Positions 37,537 through 46,698 of a DNA stretch of 64,000 bases are shown here, piece by piece. How positions within the stretch are numbered: the first letter of the stretch is position 1; the number at the start of each line of letters is the position of its first letter. The DNA lies in the NCBI RefSeq assembly GCF_024586915.1, contig NZ_JANBVS010000004.1, positions 368,222-432,221 of the forward strand, read 5' to 3'. The DNA is from Bradyrhizobium sp. SRS-191. Its GTDB lineage: Bacteria; Pseudomonadota; Alphaproteobacteria; Rhizobiales; Xanthobacteraceae. The notes beneath the pieces were generated by a model. That model was not told the origin of the DNA. It ran no database searches and saw only the letters and a list, made by a program, of their open reading frames with translations. The translations under genes were made by a program, and so were the position numbers.

Positions 37537-38447
37537 GCGCGCGCCGCATCTTCTCGCGCCCGGCGCGCTTCGCCGCGATCGCGCCCTATGTCTGGATGGT
37601 GCTGTTCTTCCTGGTGCCGTTCGCCTTCGTCCTCAAGATCAGCCTGTCGCAGACTGCGATCGCGCAGCCGCCCTACACGCCGCTGTTCTCGCTCGCGGAG
37701 GGCTGGTCGTCGCTATCAGACGCCTTCGCGGCGCTGTCGCTCGACAATTTCCGCCTGCTGCTGTCGGACGATCTGTATCTCGCGTCCTATCTGCGCAGCG
37801 TCGTCGTCGCCTTGACGTCGACGGCCATCCTGCTGCTGATCGGCTATCCCATCGCCTATGGCATGGCGCGCCTGCCGAGGCGCTGGCAGGGCATCGCGAT
37901 GATGCTGGTGATCGTGCCGTTCTGGACCTCGTTCCTGATCCGCATCTATGCCTGGGTCAACATCCTCCAGCATGACGGCCTCCTGAACCAGATCCTACTC
38001 GCGCTGCATCTGGTGTCCAAGCCCGTGGTGTGGCTGTCGACCGACAGCGCGATGTATGTCGGCATCGTCTATTCCTATCTGCCCTTCATGATCCTGCCGC
38101 TGTTCGCGACGCTGACGAAGCTGGAGCCGGCGCTGGAGGAGGCCGCCGCCGATCTTGGCGCGACGCCGCGCGAGATCTTCTGGCTGGTGACGTTTCCGCT
38201 TTCGCTGCCGGGTGTCGGGGCGGGCGCGCTGCTGTGCTTCATCCCGATCGTCGGCGAGTTCGTCATTCCCGATCTGCTCGCCGGCTCGAAGTCGCTGATG
38301 ATCGGCCAGACGCTGTGGCTGGAGTTCTTCACCAACAAGGACTGGCCGGTGGCCTCCAGCATCGCTGTGGTGCTGCTCGCCGTGCTGCTGCTGCCGCTGC
38401 TGCTCTACGACCGACTGCAGCGCCGGCAGCTCGAGGAGAGCCGGTGA
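37533..38447 (+). CDS. potH: ABC transporter permease, spermidine/putrescine type 1
   Basis: The 304-residue membrane protein has six helices. It shows the EAA loop EEAAADLGATPREIFWLVTFPLSLPGVGAG (key residues EEAAADLGA...PLSLPG), and WTSFLIRIYAWVNILQHDGLLN, typical of PotB/PotH. ATG at 37533 overlaps the potG stop by 4 bp and the stop overlaps the next start, so all three genes are translationally coupled. Confidence 0.93.
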   Translation: MSARRIFSRPARFAAIAPYVWMVLFFLVPFAFVLKISLSQTAIAQPPYTPLFSLAEGWSSLSDAFAALSLDNFRLLLSDDLYLASYLRSVVVALTSTAILLLIGYPIAYGMARLPRRWQGIAMMLVIVPFWTSFLIRIYAWVNILQHDGLLNQILLALHLVSKPVVWLSTDSAMYVGIVYSYLPFMILPLFATLTKLEPALEEAAADLGATPREIFWLVTFPLSLPGVGAGALLCFIPIVGEFVIPDLLAGSKSLMIGQTLWLEFFTNKDWPVASSIAVVLLAVLLLPLLLYDRLQRRQLEESR

Positions 38448-39262
38448 TGGCTGCGAGAGCCTCCCGCCTGTCGCGCTTCAACGTCGCCTCGCTGACGCTC
38501 GGGTTGGCGTTCCTGTACCTGCCGATCCTGATCCTGGTGATCTACTCGTTCAACGCCTCGCGGCTGGTGACGGTGTGGGGCGGCTGGTCGCTGCGCTGGT
38601 ATCACGAGTTCTTCAACGACCGCGCGATGATCGATGCCGCCTGGATGAGCCTGCGCGTCGGTGCGACGTCGGCGACGGTGGCGACGGTGCTCGGCACGCT
38701 CGCGGCCGTGGCGCTGTCGCGCGGACAAGGTTTTCGCGGCCGTCTGCTGTTCTCCGGGATGCTGTATGCGCCGCTGGTCATGCCCGAGGTGATCACCGGA
38801 TTGTCGCTGCTGCTGCTGTTCGTGGCGCTGGAAGTGGAACGTGGCTTCTGGACGGTGACGATCGCCCACACCACGCTGACGATGTGCTTCGTCGCCGTCG
38901 TCGTGCAGTCGCGCCTGGTCTCGCTCGACCGCAGCCTGGAGGAGGCGGCGATGGATCTTGGCTGCGATCCCTTCCGCGCCTTTGCGATGGTGACCCTGCC
39001 GTTGATCGCCCCGGCGGTGATCGCCGGTTGGATGCTGGCCTTCACGCTGTCGCTCGACGATCTCGTGATCGCGAGCTTCACCACCGGCCCGGGGTCGGCG
39101 ACCTTGCCGATCCGGATCTATTCGGAGGTGCGGCTCGGGGTGAAGCCGGAGATCAACGCGATCTGCACGCTGGTGATCGGGCTGATCGCCGTGGTGATCG
39201 TGATCGCATCGCTGGCGTCAAAACTGTCGAGCGACCGCGGCGAGAGCGCGGCGCCGCTGTAG
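38447..39262 (+). CDS. potI: ABC transporter permease, spermidine/putrescine type 2
   Basis: The 271-residue membrane protein has six helices and the EAA loop EEAAMDLGCDPFRAFAMVTLPLIAPAV (key residues EEAAMDLG...LPLIAP). The C-terminal SLDDLVIASFTTGPGSATLPIRIYS is the hallmark of PotC/PotI. The start at 38447 overlaps the potH stop (TGATG) and has GAGGAG ahead. A palindromic repeat lies just downstream. A binding protein must be supplied from elsewhere for transport. Confidence 0.93.
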   Translation: MAARASRLSRFNVASLTLGLAFLYLPILILVIYSFNASRLVTVWGGWSLRWYHEFFNDRAMIDAAWMSLRVGATSATVATVLGTLAAVALSRGQGFRGRLLFSGMLYAPLVMPEVITGLSLLLLFVALEVERGFWTVTIAHTTLTMCFVAVVVQSRLVSLDRSLEEAAMDLGCDPFRAFAMVTLPLIAPAVIAGWMLAFTLSLDDLVIASFTTGPGSATLPIRIYSEVRLGVKPEINAICTLVIGLIAVVIVIASLASKLSSDRGESAAPL

Positions 39263-39266
39263 CAAC

Positions 39267-39341
39267 CGTCATTGCGAGCGCGGCGAAGCAATCCAGGGCT
39301 GAGCAAGGACTCTGGATTGCTTCGCTGCGCTCGCAATGACG
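39267..39341. repeat. Short palindromic repeat (REP-like), CGTCATTGCGAG type
   Basis: CGTCATTGCGAGCG at the left end is mirrored by CGCTCGCAATGACG at the right, and GAAGCAATCCAG is mirrored by CTGGATTGCTTC, giving a 75-bp imperfect hairpin. This sequence type is dispersed in many Bradyrhizobium genomes (from memory). It lies between the convergent potI and hydrolase genes and could act as a terminator or mRNA end. Confidence 0.85.
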
Positions 39342-39362
39342 GAGAGTGTCGAGGCTGCGTCT

Positions 39363-40349
39363 TCAAGCCATAAACAGCTTCAAGGCGGCCTCGATCACTG
39401 TGCGATGGACTGCCCCGCGATTGACTGACGCCGGATCGACGCAGCTAGCAGGATCGGCGTTGCGGCCGAGCTCGGTGCTCTCCGGCAAGAACACGTAATG
39501 TCCGGCATCGTCAGCGACGATGTCGAACGCGCTGCGCTTCAGGCGTTCCTGCAGCCACCGCGCCGATGGCAGCAGCGCATCGGCGCCGCCAACCATGATG
39601 TGTGTCGGCACATCGATCGCCGCGACGCTCTCGTCGGAAAACCCCTGCACCGAGCGTCCCGGCGCCAGCAGCAGCGCCGCCTTGATGCGCGGGTCGTGAT
39701 ACGAATCCGACATCCGCGCCCAGGAGTCACGGAAGACCTGGCTCGTCTCCATCAGGCGCGGCAGGTGATCGACGAGATCTGGAAACTCGCGCGGGCCGCG
39801 GCCGAGATTGGCGCCGGGCGCGAAGGGCGAGCGGATCATGATGGCGCCGAGCAGCAATGCGACCGTGACGCCCCCGAGCGAATAGCCGACGGCGTAGATG
39901 CGGTCGGCGTCGATGCGGCCGGCGAAAGCGGGATGCGGGAGGAGGTGGTCGATCAGCATCGACACGTCACGCGGCCGCTCCCACGAGCACAGGAAGCCCT
40001 CGGCACGGAACGGCGCGGCATTGTTGTTGCCGTGATGGTTGATCCCCACCACGATGAAGCCGCGGGCCGCCAGCTCGCGCGCCAGCCATTCGACCTGCAG
40101 GCCGTTGCAGCCGGTGCCGTGTGAGTAGACCACGAGCGGACAAAGACCGTTGGCGGCCAGCGGTGCATCCAGCGCCACAGGTCCGGCCTTGAACCATTCT
40201 TGCGGCCAGGGAGTGACCGGAAGCGACGCTTCGGTCGCCCCCTCCGCGGCCGGATACCACGCGAACCAGTCGATCGGGCGCGGCCCGTCGCCATCCCAGT
40301 TCGGCCGCGACGCATCCGCGATGCGGCCCTGGCGAAACCCGACGCGCAT
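39363..40349 (-). CDS. Alpha/beta hydrolase, dienelactone-hydrolase-like
   Basis: The 328-residue cytosolic protein is a predicted serine hydrolase. The oxyanion region is PLVVYSHGTGCN, the elbow is GYSLGG (Ser about 164) and a late His lies in DDAGHYVF, with Asp in VGGADALLPS. It resembles the predicted dienelactone hydrolase / PAF-acetylhydrolase-like family (COG4188). The ATG lies 7 bp after the stop of the sugar ABC permease on the same strand, so it is probably the last gene of that operon and may act on the imported compound; this is inference. Confidence 0.8.
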   Translation of the reverse strand: MRVGFRQGRIADASRPNWDGDGPRPIDWFAWYPAAEGATEASLPVTPWPQEWFKAGPVALDAPLAANGLCPLVVYSHGTGCNGLQVEWLARELAARGFIVVGINHHGNNNAAPFRAEGFLCSWERPRDVSMLIDHLLPHPAFAGRIDADRIYAVGYSLGGVTVALLLGAIMIRSPFAPGANLGRGPREFPDLVDHLPRLMETSQVFRDSWARMSDSYHDPRIKAALLLAPGRSVQGFSDESVAAIDVPTHIMVGGADALLPSARWLQERLKRSAFDIVADDAGHYVFLPESTELGRNADPASCVDPASVNRGAVHRTVIEAALKLFMA

Positions 40350-40356
40350 TATCCTG

Positions 40357-41208
40357 TCACGACTTCACGGCACCAGCCGTCAGGCCGCCCACCATGTAGC
40401 GCTTGAAGGCGTAGTACACCGCGGCCGGCGGCAGCGCGTAGATGAAGCCCGTGGTCATCAGGAGCTCCCACGGCGAATCGTCGGCGGCCAGGAAGTTGCC
40501 GAGCGCCACGGGAAGGGTGATCGCCTTGTCGTTGGACAGCAGCAGGAACGCGTAGAGATATTCGTTCCAGGCCAGCAGCACCGCGTAGGTGCCGATCGCG
40601 ACCAGCGACGGCATCATCAGCGGCACGTAGACGAGGCGGAAGATCTGCAACGGGCTCGCGCCGTCCATCACGGCGGCCTCGTCCAGCTCGACCGGCAGCT
40701 TGTCGGAGGCCTGCTTCAAGACCCAGATCGCGTAGGGCGAGGCGATCGTCACCATGGCCAGGATCAACGACCAGTCATTGTTGAGCAGGCCGTATTTGCC
40801 CATGGTGCGATACATCGGCACGGCGAGGAAGGCGGCCGGAATGAAGTAGGTGAACAGCGCGAGGTTCATCACGATCCGGCTTCCCGGCACGCGCAGCCGC
40901 GAGATCGCGTAGGCCGCGCAGGTCGCGATGATCAGCGTCAGGGCACCGACGGCGACCGCGATGATCACGGAGTTGCCGAACTGGATCCAGAAGTCGCGCA
41001 GGAAGTAATGCTGCTGGTGAAACACGATCGAGAAATTGTGCAGCGTCGGATGATCCGGCCACAGCTTGCCGGAGAACGCGTCCTCCTTGGGCGAGATCGC
41101 GAACAGGAACATGTGATAGATCGGGATCATCGTCCAGATGAAGACGGGAATGCCGATCAGCAGCAGCCGGGCCTCGGTGCCGACTTCGCGGAGGGTAGGG
41201 AGCTTCAT
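40357..41208 (-). CDS. Carbohydrate ABC transporter permease (MalG type)
   Basis: The 283-residue membrane protein has six helices. The EAA loop ELDEAAVMDGASPLQIFRLVYVPLMMPSLV (key residues DEAAVMDGAS...PLMMP) is diagnostic of the CUT1 family MalG-type permeases. ATG at 41208 overlaps the stop of the partner permease by 4 bp; a longer upstream frame reading in another phase of the MalF-type gene is not real. It works with the MalF-type permease and the binding protein upstream. No ATPase gene is present in the cluster. Confidence 0.93.
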   Translation of the reverse strand: MKLPTLREVGTEARLLLIGIPVFIWTMIPIYHMFLFAISPKEDAFSGKLWPDHPTLHNFSIVFHQQHYFLRDFWIQFGNSVIIAVAVGALTLIIATCAAYAISRLRVPGSRIVMNLALFTYFIPAAFLAVPMYRTMGKYGLLNNDWSLILAMVTIASPYAIWVLKQASDKLPVELDEAAVMDGASPLQIFRLVYVPLMMPSLVAIGTYAVLLAWNEYLYAFLLLSNDKAITLPVALGNFLAADDSPWELLMTTGFIYALPPAAVYYAFKRYMVGGLTAGAVKS

Positions 41209-42080
41209 CGCGACAACCGCTTCATCATGAAATAGACCAGGGGGAGCACCAGCGGCATCGCGCAGACGATCGAGGCCATCGCGAGGCTCAGCTGATCGAG
41301 CCGGAGATAGCGGATGCCGAGCGTCGACAGCACATGCGTGAGGTCGGCCGGGCCGCCGCCGGTCAGCAGATAGACGCTGTTGAAGTCGCCGAGCGTCCAG
41401 ATCATCGAGAGCAGCGTGCAGGTGATGTAGAGCGTCTGCATCGACGGCCAGGTGATGTAGCGGAACTTCTGCATCCAGGTCGCGCCATCGACCTCGGCGG
41501 CTTCGAACAGGTCCTGCGAGATCGCCAGACGCCCGGTCATCAGGATCAGGGTCCAGAACGGCAGCGACTTCCAGATGTGCATGCCGATGGCCATGCCCAG
41601 CGCCACTGTCGGATCGTTCAGCCAGTTCGGGCCGTCCTCGCCGGTAAACTTGAAGATCAGCTGGTTCACCACGCCCCATTCGGGATTGAGCATGAAGCGC
41701 ACCGACAGGATGGTCGGAATCGACGGCACCGCCCAGGGCAGGATGAAGATGACGGAGAGCCATTTGATCCAGCCGCGCTGCTGCACGAAGAAGCCGGACA
41801 GGAACAGCGCGATCAGCATCTTCAGATTGATGCCGACGAGCAGGAAGATCAGCGTGTTGACGGCGGCGCGCGCAAAAATGGGATCGTTGTACAGCGCGAC
41901 ATAGCTCGCCGGATCGCGCGCCAGCCACAGGCCGTAACCGACGGGATAAACGACGAAGGCGAGGAACACCAGAATATAGGGCGCCAGCATGACGATGCCC
42001 CACACCTGGGGCGGCGTCAGCCGCGCCGGTCGCGGTGCCTCCGCAAGCGCAGAATCGGAAGCTGAGAGCGTGATCGCCAT
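41205..42080 (-). CDS. Carbohydrate ABC transporter permease (MalF type)
   Basis: The 291-residue membrane protein has six helices. It shows MLAPYILVFLAFVVYPVGYGL at the start, the EAA loop FEAAEVDGATWMQKFRYITWP (key residues EAAEVDGAT...ITWP) and TGGGPADLTHVLSTLGI near the C-terminus, typical of CUT1 MalF/UgpA permeases. It lies 107 bp after the binding-protein gene, separated from it by a GC-rich hairpin. That arrangement often lets the binding protein be made in excess. Confidence 0.93.
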   Translation of the reverse strand: MAITLSASDSALAEAPRPARLTPPQVWGIVMLAPYILVFLAFVVYPVGYGLWLARDPASYVALYNDPIFARAAVNTLIFLLVGINLKMLIALFLSGFFVQQRGWIKWLSVIFILPWAVPSIPTILSVRFMLNPEWGVVNQLIFKFTGEDGPNWLNDPTVALGMAIGMHIWKSLPFWTLILMTGRLAISQDLFEAAEVDGATWMQKFRYITWPSMQTLYITCTLLSMIWTLGDFNSVYLLTGGGPADLTHVLSTLGIRYLRLDQLSLAMASIVCAMPLVLPLVYFMMKRLSR

Positions 42081-42119
42081 GTTTGTCTCTTCCGGTCGTC
42101 TCTTCCGCCGATAACCAAA

Positions 42120-42142
42120 CCGGCCGCATGGGCTGCGGCCGG
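42120..42142 (-). terminator. Attenuating hairpin between binding-protein and permease genes
   Basis: CCGGCCGCA and TGCGGCCGG form a 9-bp perfect stem with a 5-nt loop, followed on the minus strand by TTTGGTT. It is probably a partial terminator or 3' stabiliser for the binding-protein mRNA. Confidence 0.65.
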
Positions 42143-42187
42143 CAGTCTTTGTCAGAACGTCAGGCTAGTGCATCGCGATGCGAGAGA

Positions 42188-43567
42188 CTAGCCCGCGACT
42201 TCCTTGAGGCGCGCAATCAGTTCGTCGACCGCCTTCTCGACCGGCACCTTCTCGCTGACCACGCGGTTCATCGCCTTCGCCCAGACGTTCTCGTTGTTGA
42301 GAATCGTGAACTTGTAGTTCTTGGTGAAGTCGAACGGCGTGGTGCCGCCGGTGAACTGGGTGTAGACGGCCTTGCGATGGCGGTCGGCCTGCCAGAACGG
42401 GCTCTTCTGGCCGGCGGTCGTCACCGGGAACCAGCGACCGAGCGCGCCCTCGACGTAGGGTCCGAGGTTCTCTTCCTGCATCAGGAACTTGATGAACTCC
42501 TTGGCCTGAGCCTTGTGCGGCGCATTGGCGAAGATGAGGCCGGTCTTGACGTCGGAGCGATACTTGATCGGCGTGCCGTCGGGCTTGTTGGGGAAGGACG
42601 CGGTGATGATGTCCTCCTCATAGGCCTTCTTGCCGGCGGCGCGCTGCTCGGGCGTCAGCGCCGGGTTGGTCGAATCCTCGAACCACTTGGCCGCGATCGA
42701 GATCGTGAAGTTGTGGGTCATCACGATGGTCTTGTTGTGGAAGGCGACGTTGTTGTCCGGGTCCTTCCAGGTCGTCGAGGACGGCGGCGTGCAGCCCTTG
42801 ATGTAGGTGTCGGTATAGTCCTTCAGTGCCTTGATGAGGCCTTCGCGCACCTTGGGATCGTCGACCAGGAGCTTGCCGTCGTCATCGACCAGCTTGACGT
42901 TGTAGGCGTCCATGAAGGTGTAGAACGACTGGAACGAGTCGGTCGACTCCACGCCCATCGGCTGTCCGACGCCGTACAGGCGCTGACCGGTCGCCTTGCG
43001 GATGCCTGGCTGCACCTTGTCGCACCAGAACGTCCAGTAATCTTCCCACTTGGTCGGGATGTCGGCCTGCTTGAAGCCGGCCTTCTCCAGCAGGTCGCCC
43101 CAGATCTGGACGTGCATGCTCTGCTGCTTCAGCGGGAAGCCGTAATAGGCCTTCTTCTTGGTGACGTTGTTGAAGAGATAGGCGGTCTCGATCGTGTTCG
43201 GGGCGAACGCCGACTTCATCGGCTCCAGGATGTCGGTGAGATCTTCGAGCTTGCCTTCGTAAGCCCACTTGCCCTGCGCCTGGACGTCATAGGTGTCGGC
43301 ATAGGCGACATCAGGCACGGTGCCGGAATCGAGCGCGGCGACCGTCTTCGGAATCATGTCCTGGATCGCGTATTGCGACAGCTCGACCTTGATGCCGGTC
43401 TTGGCTTCGAACTTCTTGACGACGTTGAGCAGCGCATCGTCCTCGGACTTGTAGAAGCCCTTGCTCCACCAGATCGTGATGGTGTCCTGAGCGACGGCTG
43501 GTGCTGCAGCGCAAAAAAGCCCGGCGGCTACTGCGATTGAAAGCGCACCCATTCCCCTGGATTTCAC
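42188..43567 (-). CDS. Extracellular solute-binding protein, sugar ABC transporter
   Basis: The 459-residue periplasmic protein has a clear signal peptide (1-26, ending PAVAQ). The mature part fits SBP family 1: ITIWWSKGFYKSEDDALLNVVKKFEAKTGIKVE, then DVAYADTYDVQAQGKW, and C-terminal EFIKFLMQEENLGPYVEGALGRWFPV. (Only motif edges are meant: WWSKGFYKSEDDALL and KFLMQEENLGPY.) It is the first gene of SBP-permease-permease-hydrolase. The ligand is probably a sugar or polyol, but nothing in the sequence identifies it. Confidence 0.92.
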   Translation of the reverse strand: MKSRGMGALSIAVAAGLFCAAAPAVAQDTITIWWSKGFYKSEDDALLNVVKKFEAKTGIKVELSQYAIQDMIPKTVAALDSGTVPDVAYADTYDVQAQGKWAYEGKLEDLTDILEPMKSAFAPNTIETAYLFNNVTKKKAYYGFPLKQQSMHVQIWGDLLEKAGFKQADIPTKWEDYWTFWCDKVQPGIRKATGQRLYGVGQPMGVESTDSFQSFYTFMDAYNVKLVDDDGKLLVDDPKVREGLIKALKDYTDTYIKGCTPPSSTTWKDPDNNVAFHNKTIVMTHNFTISIAAKWFEDSTNPALTPEQRAAGKKAYEEDIITASFPNKPDGTPIKYRSDVKTGLIFANAPHKAQAKEFIKFLMQEENLGPYVEGALGRWFPVTTAGQKSPFWQADRHRKAVYTQFTGGTTPFDFTKNYKFTILNNENVWAKAMNRVVSEKVPVEKAVDELIARLKEVAG

Positions 43568-43709
43568 GTGTCTCTCCCTGATCCGCCGATCTTGCTTGAT
43601 CGGTTGTGGGCGGACACTAGCGCAGGGACCAGATGCGATCCAGAAGTAATATATCAGACATAGGTCGGGGCCACGGCCGTCGCGCGATCACGCTTAACGC
43701 GGGCGGTGA

Positions 43710-45671
43710 TCAGTTCTGTTTTGTGGGACTTTCGCTCGCGGGAGCATCGGCCTGCGGCGCATTGTCCTGCTGAGCAGGACGCAGCCCGCCGCCGGTGAAG
43801 CGCTCCAGCACCGAGCGCACGGCGTCCCGGGTCTTGCGGTCCTTCACGGCGTCGAGCAGCGGCGCCGCCGCCGGCGCACGGCGGATCAGGCTTTCCGGAT
43901 CGGGGAAGATCAGCGGATCTTCCCACGGACCCTGCACGACGAACGGCAACTCGAAGCCGTTGCCGGCATTGCCTGCCGACAGCAGGCTCGCCACGCCCTT
44001 GAAGTCGTATTCGCGGCTCGGCACCGATGCCGTGCCGGTCATGGTGATCCGCGCGGTCGGGCTCTCGACGCGGATATCGTCCGCGGTGGCAACTCCGTCG
44101 GCGAACTTCACGGCGACCGTCAGCGAGTCGTAAGGCGTCGATCCCGTGCGGAAATTGCCGCCGCGCGACAGCGGGCTGCGCTCCAGCCGCTTCAGCAGCT
44201 GCTCGACGTTGAAGCCCGAGATCGCGCCGTCGCGGCCCTGCAGAGTGGCGCTGCCGTCGAGCGATTGCGCAAGCCCGAACGGGCTCGAGCCCGAGGCCGT
44301 CAGCGAGACGTTGAGATTGCCGCGACCGGACAGCGAGGACATGCCGAACATCTCGTTGGCGCAGGCCTGCAGGTCGACATCGTTGAATTGCAGCTCGGCC
44401 TTGACGTCGGCGACCGTATCGGCGCGCGCAATGCCGAACGAGCCGCGCACGATGCCGCCATACATCTGCGCTTCGCCCACCGACAATGCGAGCACGCCGT
44501 TGCGCAGATTGGCGCCGAACGCCGTGCGTCCGAGTTTCGAGGACCCCACGGTGACCTTTGCGGCCGATAGCCGCATGTCGAGGTCGGTGGTCGACAGCGC
44601 CTTGAGGTCGAACAGCTGCCGGTTCCAATCGCGCGCGCCATTGGCGAGCAGCCGGAAGGTCGAGATGTACGGCGTGAAGTCGAGCGCATCGGCGGCCAGC
44701 GTGGCCTGCAGCGCCTGCCGGCCATTGTTGGCGTAGGTCATCACGCCCTCGGCCGTATTGCCGTCGAGCTCGACATTGACGTTGGTGAGCGCGACCGAGG
44801 CGCCGACGACATTGGCGCGCGCGCGCAGCGCAAAGCGGCCGAAGCCGCCGCCGCCGAGCGGCGTCTGCCCGGTCCAGCGCAGCGCATCGCGCAGCGACGG
44901 GCTGTCGACCGTGAGCGTGCCTTCCATCAGCGCACTGGTGCGGTTGGCGACCGTCCCGTCGAACGCGACTTTTAGCGGCGGGCTGGCCAGACGCATCTTC
45001 AGGCCGGAGCGGTCACCCGACAGCGCCGCCAGAAAATCGCTGACGCTGATCGAGCCCTCGATGCGCTGGCCGCGCCAGTCGAATTGCCCGGTCGCAGCGA
45101 ACGAGCGCGAGATCGAGGGCCAGGCCAGCGACAGGTCGATGTCGTCGAGCCGCTCGGAGGCATGATGGCTGCCGTCTTCGTAGACCAGGATGCCGTCCTG
45201 GATGCGGATCTCCGAGAACGACATCTGGCTGTCGGGACCCGGCCGCATGGTCCGCGCGATGGTTTCGATGAAGGGCGTCCAATTGCTGTTGCCGTCGGCC
45301 TCGCGTGTCACGTTGATCTGCGGCCGCAGCATCATGACGTCGGCGATCTCGAAGCGCTGCAACAGCAGCGGCAGCAATTGCAGATTGGCGGTCAGCACGT
45401 CGACGCGCAGCGCCGGATCGTCGGCGCCGCTGCCCTTGAGGCCGACATCGTGAAACGAGACGTAGCTGCCCGGGAACAAGGAGACGTCGATGTGACCTTT
45501 GACGACGAGCTCGAGCCCGGTCACGGCGCGGATCTGCGTCTCGACGGCGTGCCGCAGTGCCTCACGATTGACCAGCCAGGAGCTTGCAAGCAGGCCCACG
45601 AAGGCGATGCCGAGCAGCACCGCAATCGGTGTGCCGAGCCGCCTCATTCCTTGGGCCATGGTCACGGACAT
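43710..45671 (-). CDS. AsmA family protein
   Basis: The 653-residue envelope protein has one N-terminal transmembrane anchor (about 14-33) and then a long beta-rich body. The start of the AsmA fold is LVVKGHIDVSLFPGSYVSFHDVGLKG, and the C-terminal AsmA_2 region has GRGNLNVSLTASG, ATLQGRDGAISGFNVEQLLKRLE and YDFKGVASLLS. AsmA-like proteins are bridge-like factors implicated in phospholipid transport between membranes. Two in-frame starts (45671 and 45659) are possible; neither has a well-spaced ribosome binding site. The gene is monocistronic. Confidence 0.88.
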   Translation of the reverse strand: MSVTMAQGMRRLGTPIAVLLGIAFVGLLASSWLVNREALRHAVETQIRAVTGLELVVKGHIDVSLFPGSYVSFHDVGLKGSGADDPALRVDVLTANLQLLPLLLQRFEIADVMMLRPQINVTREADGNSNWTPFIETIARTMRPGPDSQMSFSEIRIQDGILVYEDGSHHASERLDDIDLSLAWPSISRSFAATGQFDWRGQRIEGSISVSDFLAALSGDRSGLKMRLASPPLKVAFDGTVANRTSALMEGTLTVDSPSLRDALRWTGQTPLGGGGFGRFALRARANVVGASVALTNVNVELDGNTAEGVMTYANNGRQALQATLAADALDFTPYISTFRLLANGARDWNRQLFDLKALSTTDLDMRLSAAKVTVGSSKLGRTAFGANLRNGVLALSVGEAQMYGGIVRGSFGIARADTVADVKAELQFNDVDLQACANEMFGMSSLSGRGNLNVSLTASGSSPFGLAQSLDGSATLQGRDGAISGFNVEQLLKRLERSPLSRGGNFRTGSTPYDSLTVAVKFADGVATADDIRVESPTARITMTGTASVPSREYDFKGVASLLSAGNAGNGFELPFVVQGPWEDPLIFPDPESLIRRAPAAAPLLDAVKDRKTRDAVRSVLERFTGGGLRPAQQDNAPQADAPASESPTKQN

Positions 45672-45969
45672 GTCCTGGGGTCGTCGGATCGCTGTTGAAG
45701 GAGGATGGGCAGGGCGCGCCGAAAACCCTTGCCAACATCAACAACTTGATGCGTTTTCTTGACGCTTTCAAGGCCACGCCGCGGGTGTGGCTGGATTAGG
45801 GCGGAGGCCCCGAATCGCAGCCCCCGGATCATTCCGGGGCCGCGTGCCGGTGCGACTGCTAATGCAGGACATGCCCGTTGGGAAGGCATCATTGACGCAT
45901 TGCGAAGATTTCGCCTAATAATCCGGTCGATATCCGCGCCGTCGTCGCTTTCCATCAGGTCATTCCCGT

Positions 45970-46698
45970 ATGAACAAGGTCTATCCGGACGCCAAATCCG
46001 CCCTTGCGGGCCTTCTCAAGGACGGCATGACCATCATGTCCGGCGGGTTTGGCCTTTGCGGCATCGCCGAAACGCTGTCTGACGCCATCCGTGAGTCCGG
46101 GGTGAAGAACCTCACCGTCATCTCCAACAATGCGGGCGTGGATGGCATCGGCCTCAGCCGACTGCTGGAGACGCGGCAGATCAAGAAGATGATCTCGTCC
46201 TATGTCGGCGAGAATAAGCTGTTCGCACAGCAATATCTGGCCGGCGAACTGGAGCTGGAATTCTGCCCGCAGGGCACCCTGGCCGAGCGCATCCGCGCCG
46301 GCGGTGCCGGCATCCCGGCCTTCTTCACCAAGACCGGCGTCGGCACGCTGGTCGCCGAAGGCAAGGAAGTGCGCGAATTCGACGGCGAGAAATATCTGAT
46401 GGAGCGCGGGCTGTTTGCCGACATCGCGATCGTGCACGCCTGGAAGGGCGACACCGCCGGCAACCTCGTCTACCGGAAGACCGCGCGCAACTTCAATCCG
46501 ATGATGGCCACGGCGGCCAAGGTGACGGTCGCTGAGGTCGAGCATCTCCTGCCGGCCGGCCAGATCGACCCCGATCATATCCATACGCCGGGCATCTTCG
46601 TGAAGCGCATCATCCAGGTTGGAACCGCGCTCAAGCGCATCGAGCAGCGCACCGTGCGCAAACGTGAAGCCGCCGCTGCAGCCGGGGAGGAAGTCTGA
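45970..46698 (+). CDS. scoA: 3-oxoacid CoA-transferase subunit A
   Basis: The 242-residue alpha subunit of succinyl-CoA:3-ketoacid CoA transferase has [55 protein letters not shown] and [28 protein letters not shown] (key residues KGDTAGN...RNFNP). It activates acetoacetate with succinyl-CoA and links to PHB and ketone-body use. Its stop overlaps the scoB start (TGATG). The 298 bp upstream hold its promoter, but no specific element was recognised there. Confidence 0.96.
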   Translation: MNKVYPDAKSALAGLLKDGMTIMSGGFGLCGIAETLSDAIRESGVKNLTVISNNAGVDGIGLSRLLETRQIKKMISSYVGENKLFAQQYLAGELELEFCPQGTLAERIRAGGAGIPAFFTKTGVGTLVAEGKEVREFDGEKYLMERGLFADIAIVHAWKGDTAGNLVYRKTARNFNPMMATAAKVTVAEVEHLLPAGQIDPDHIHTPGIFVKRIIQVGTALKRIEQRTVRKREAAAAAGEEV

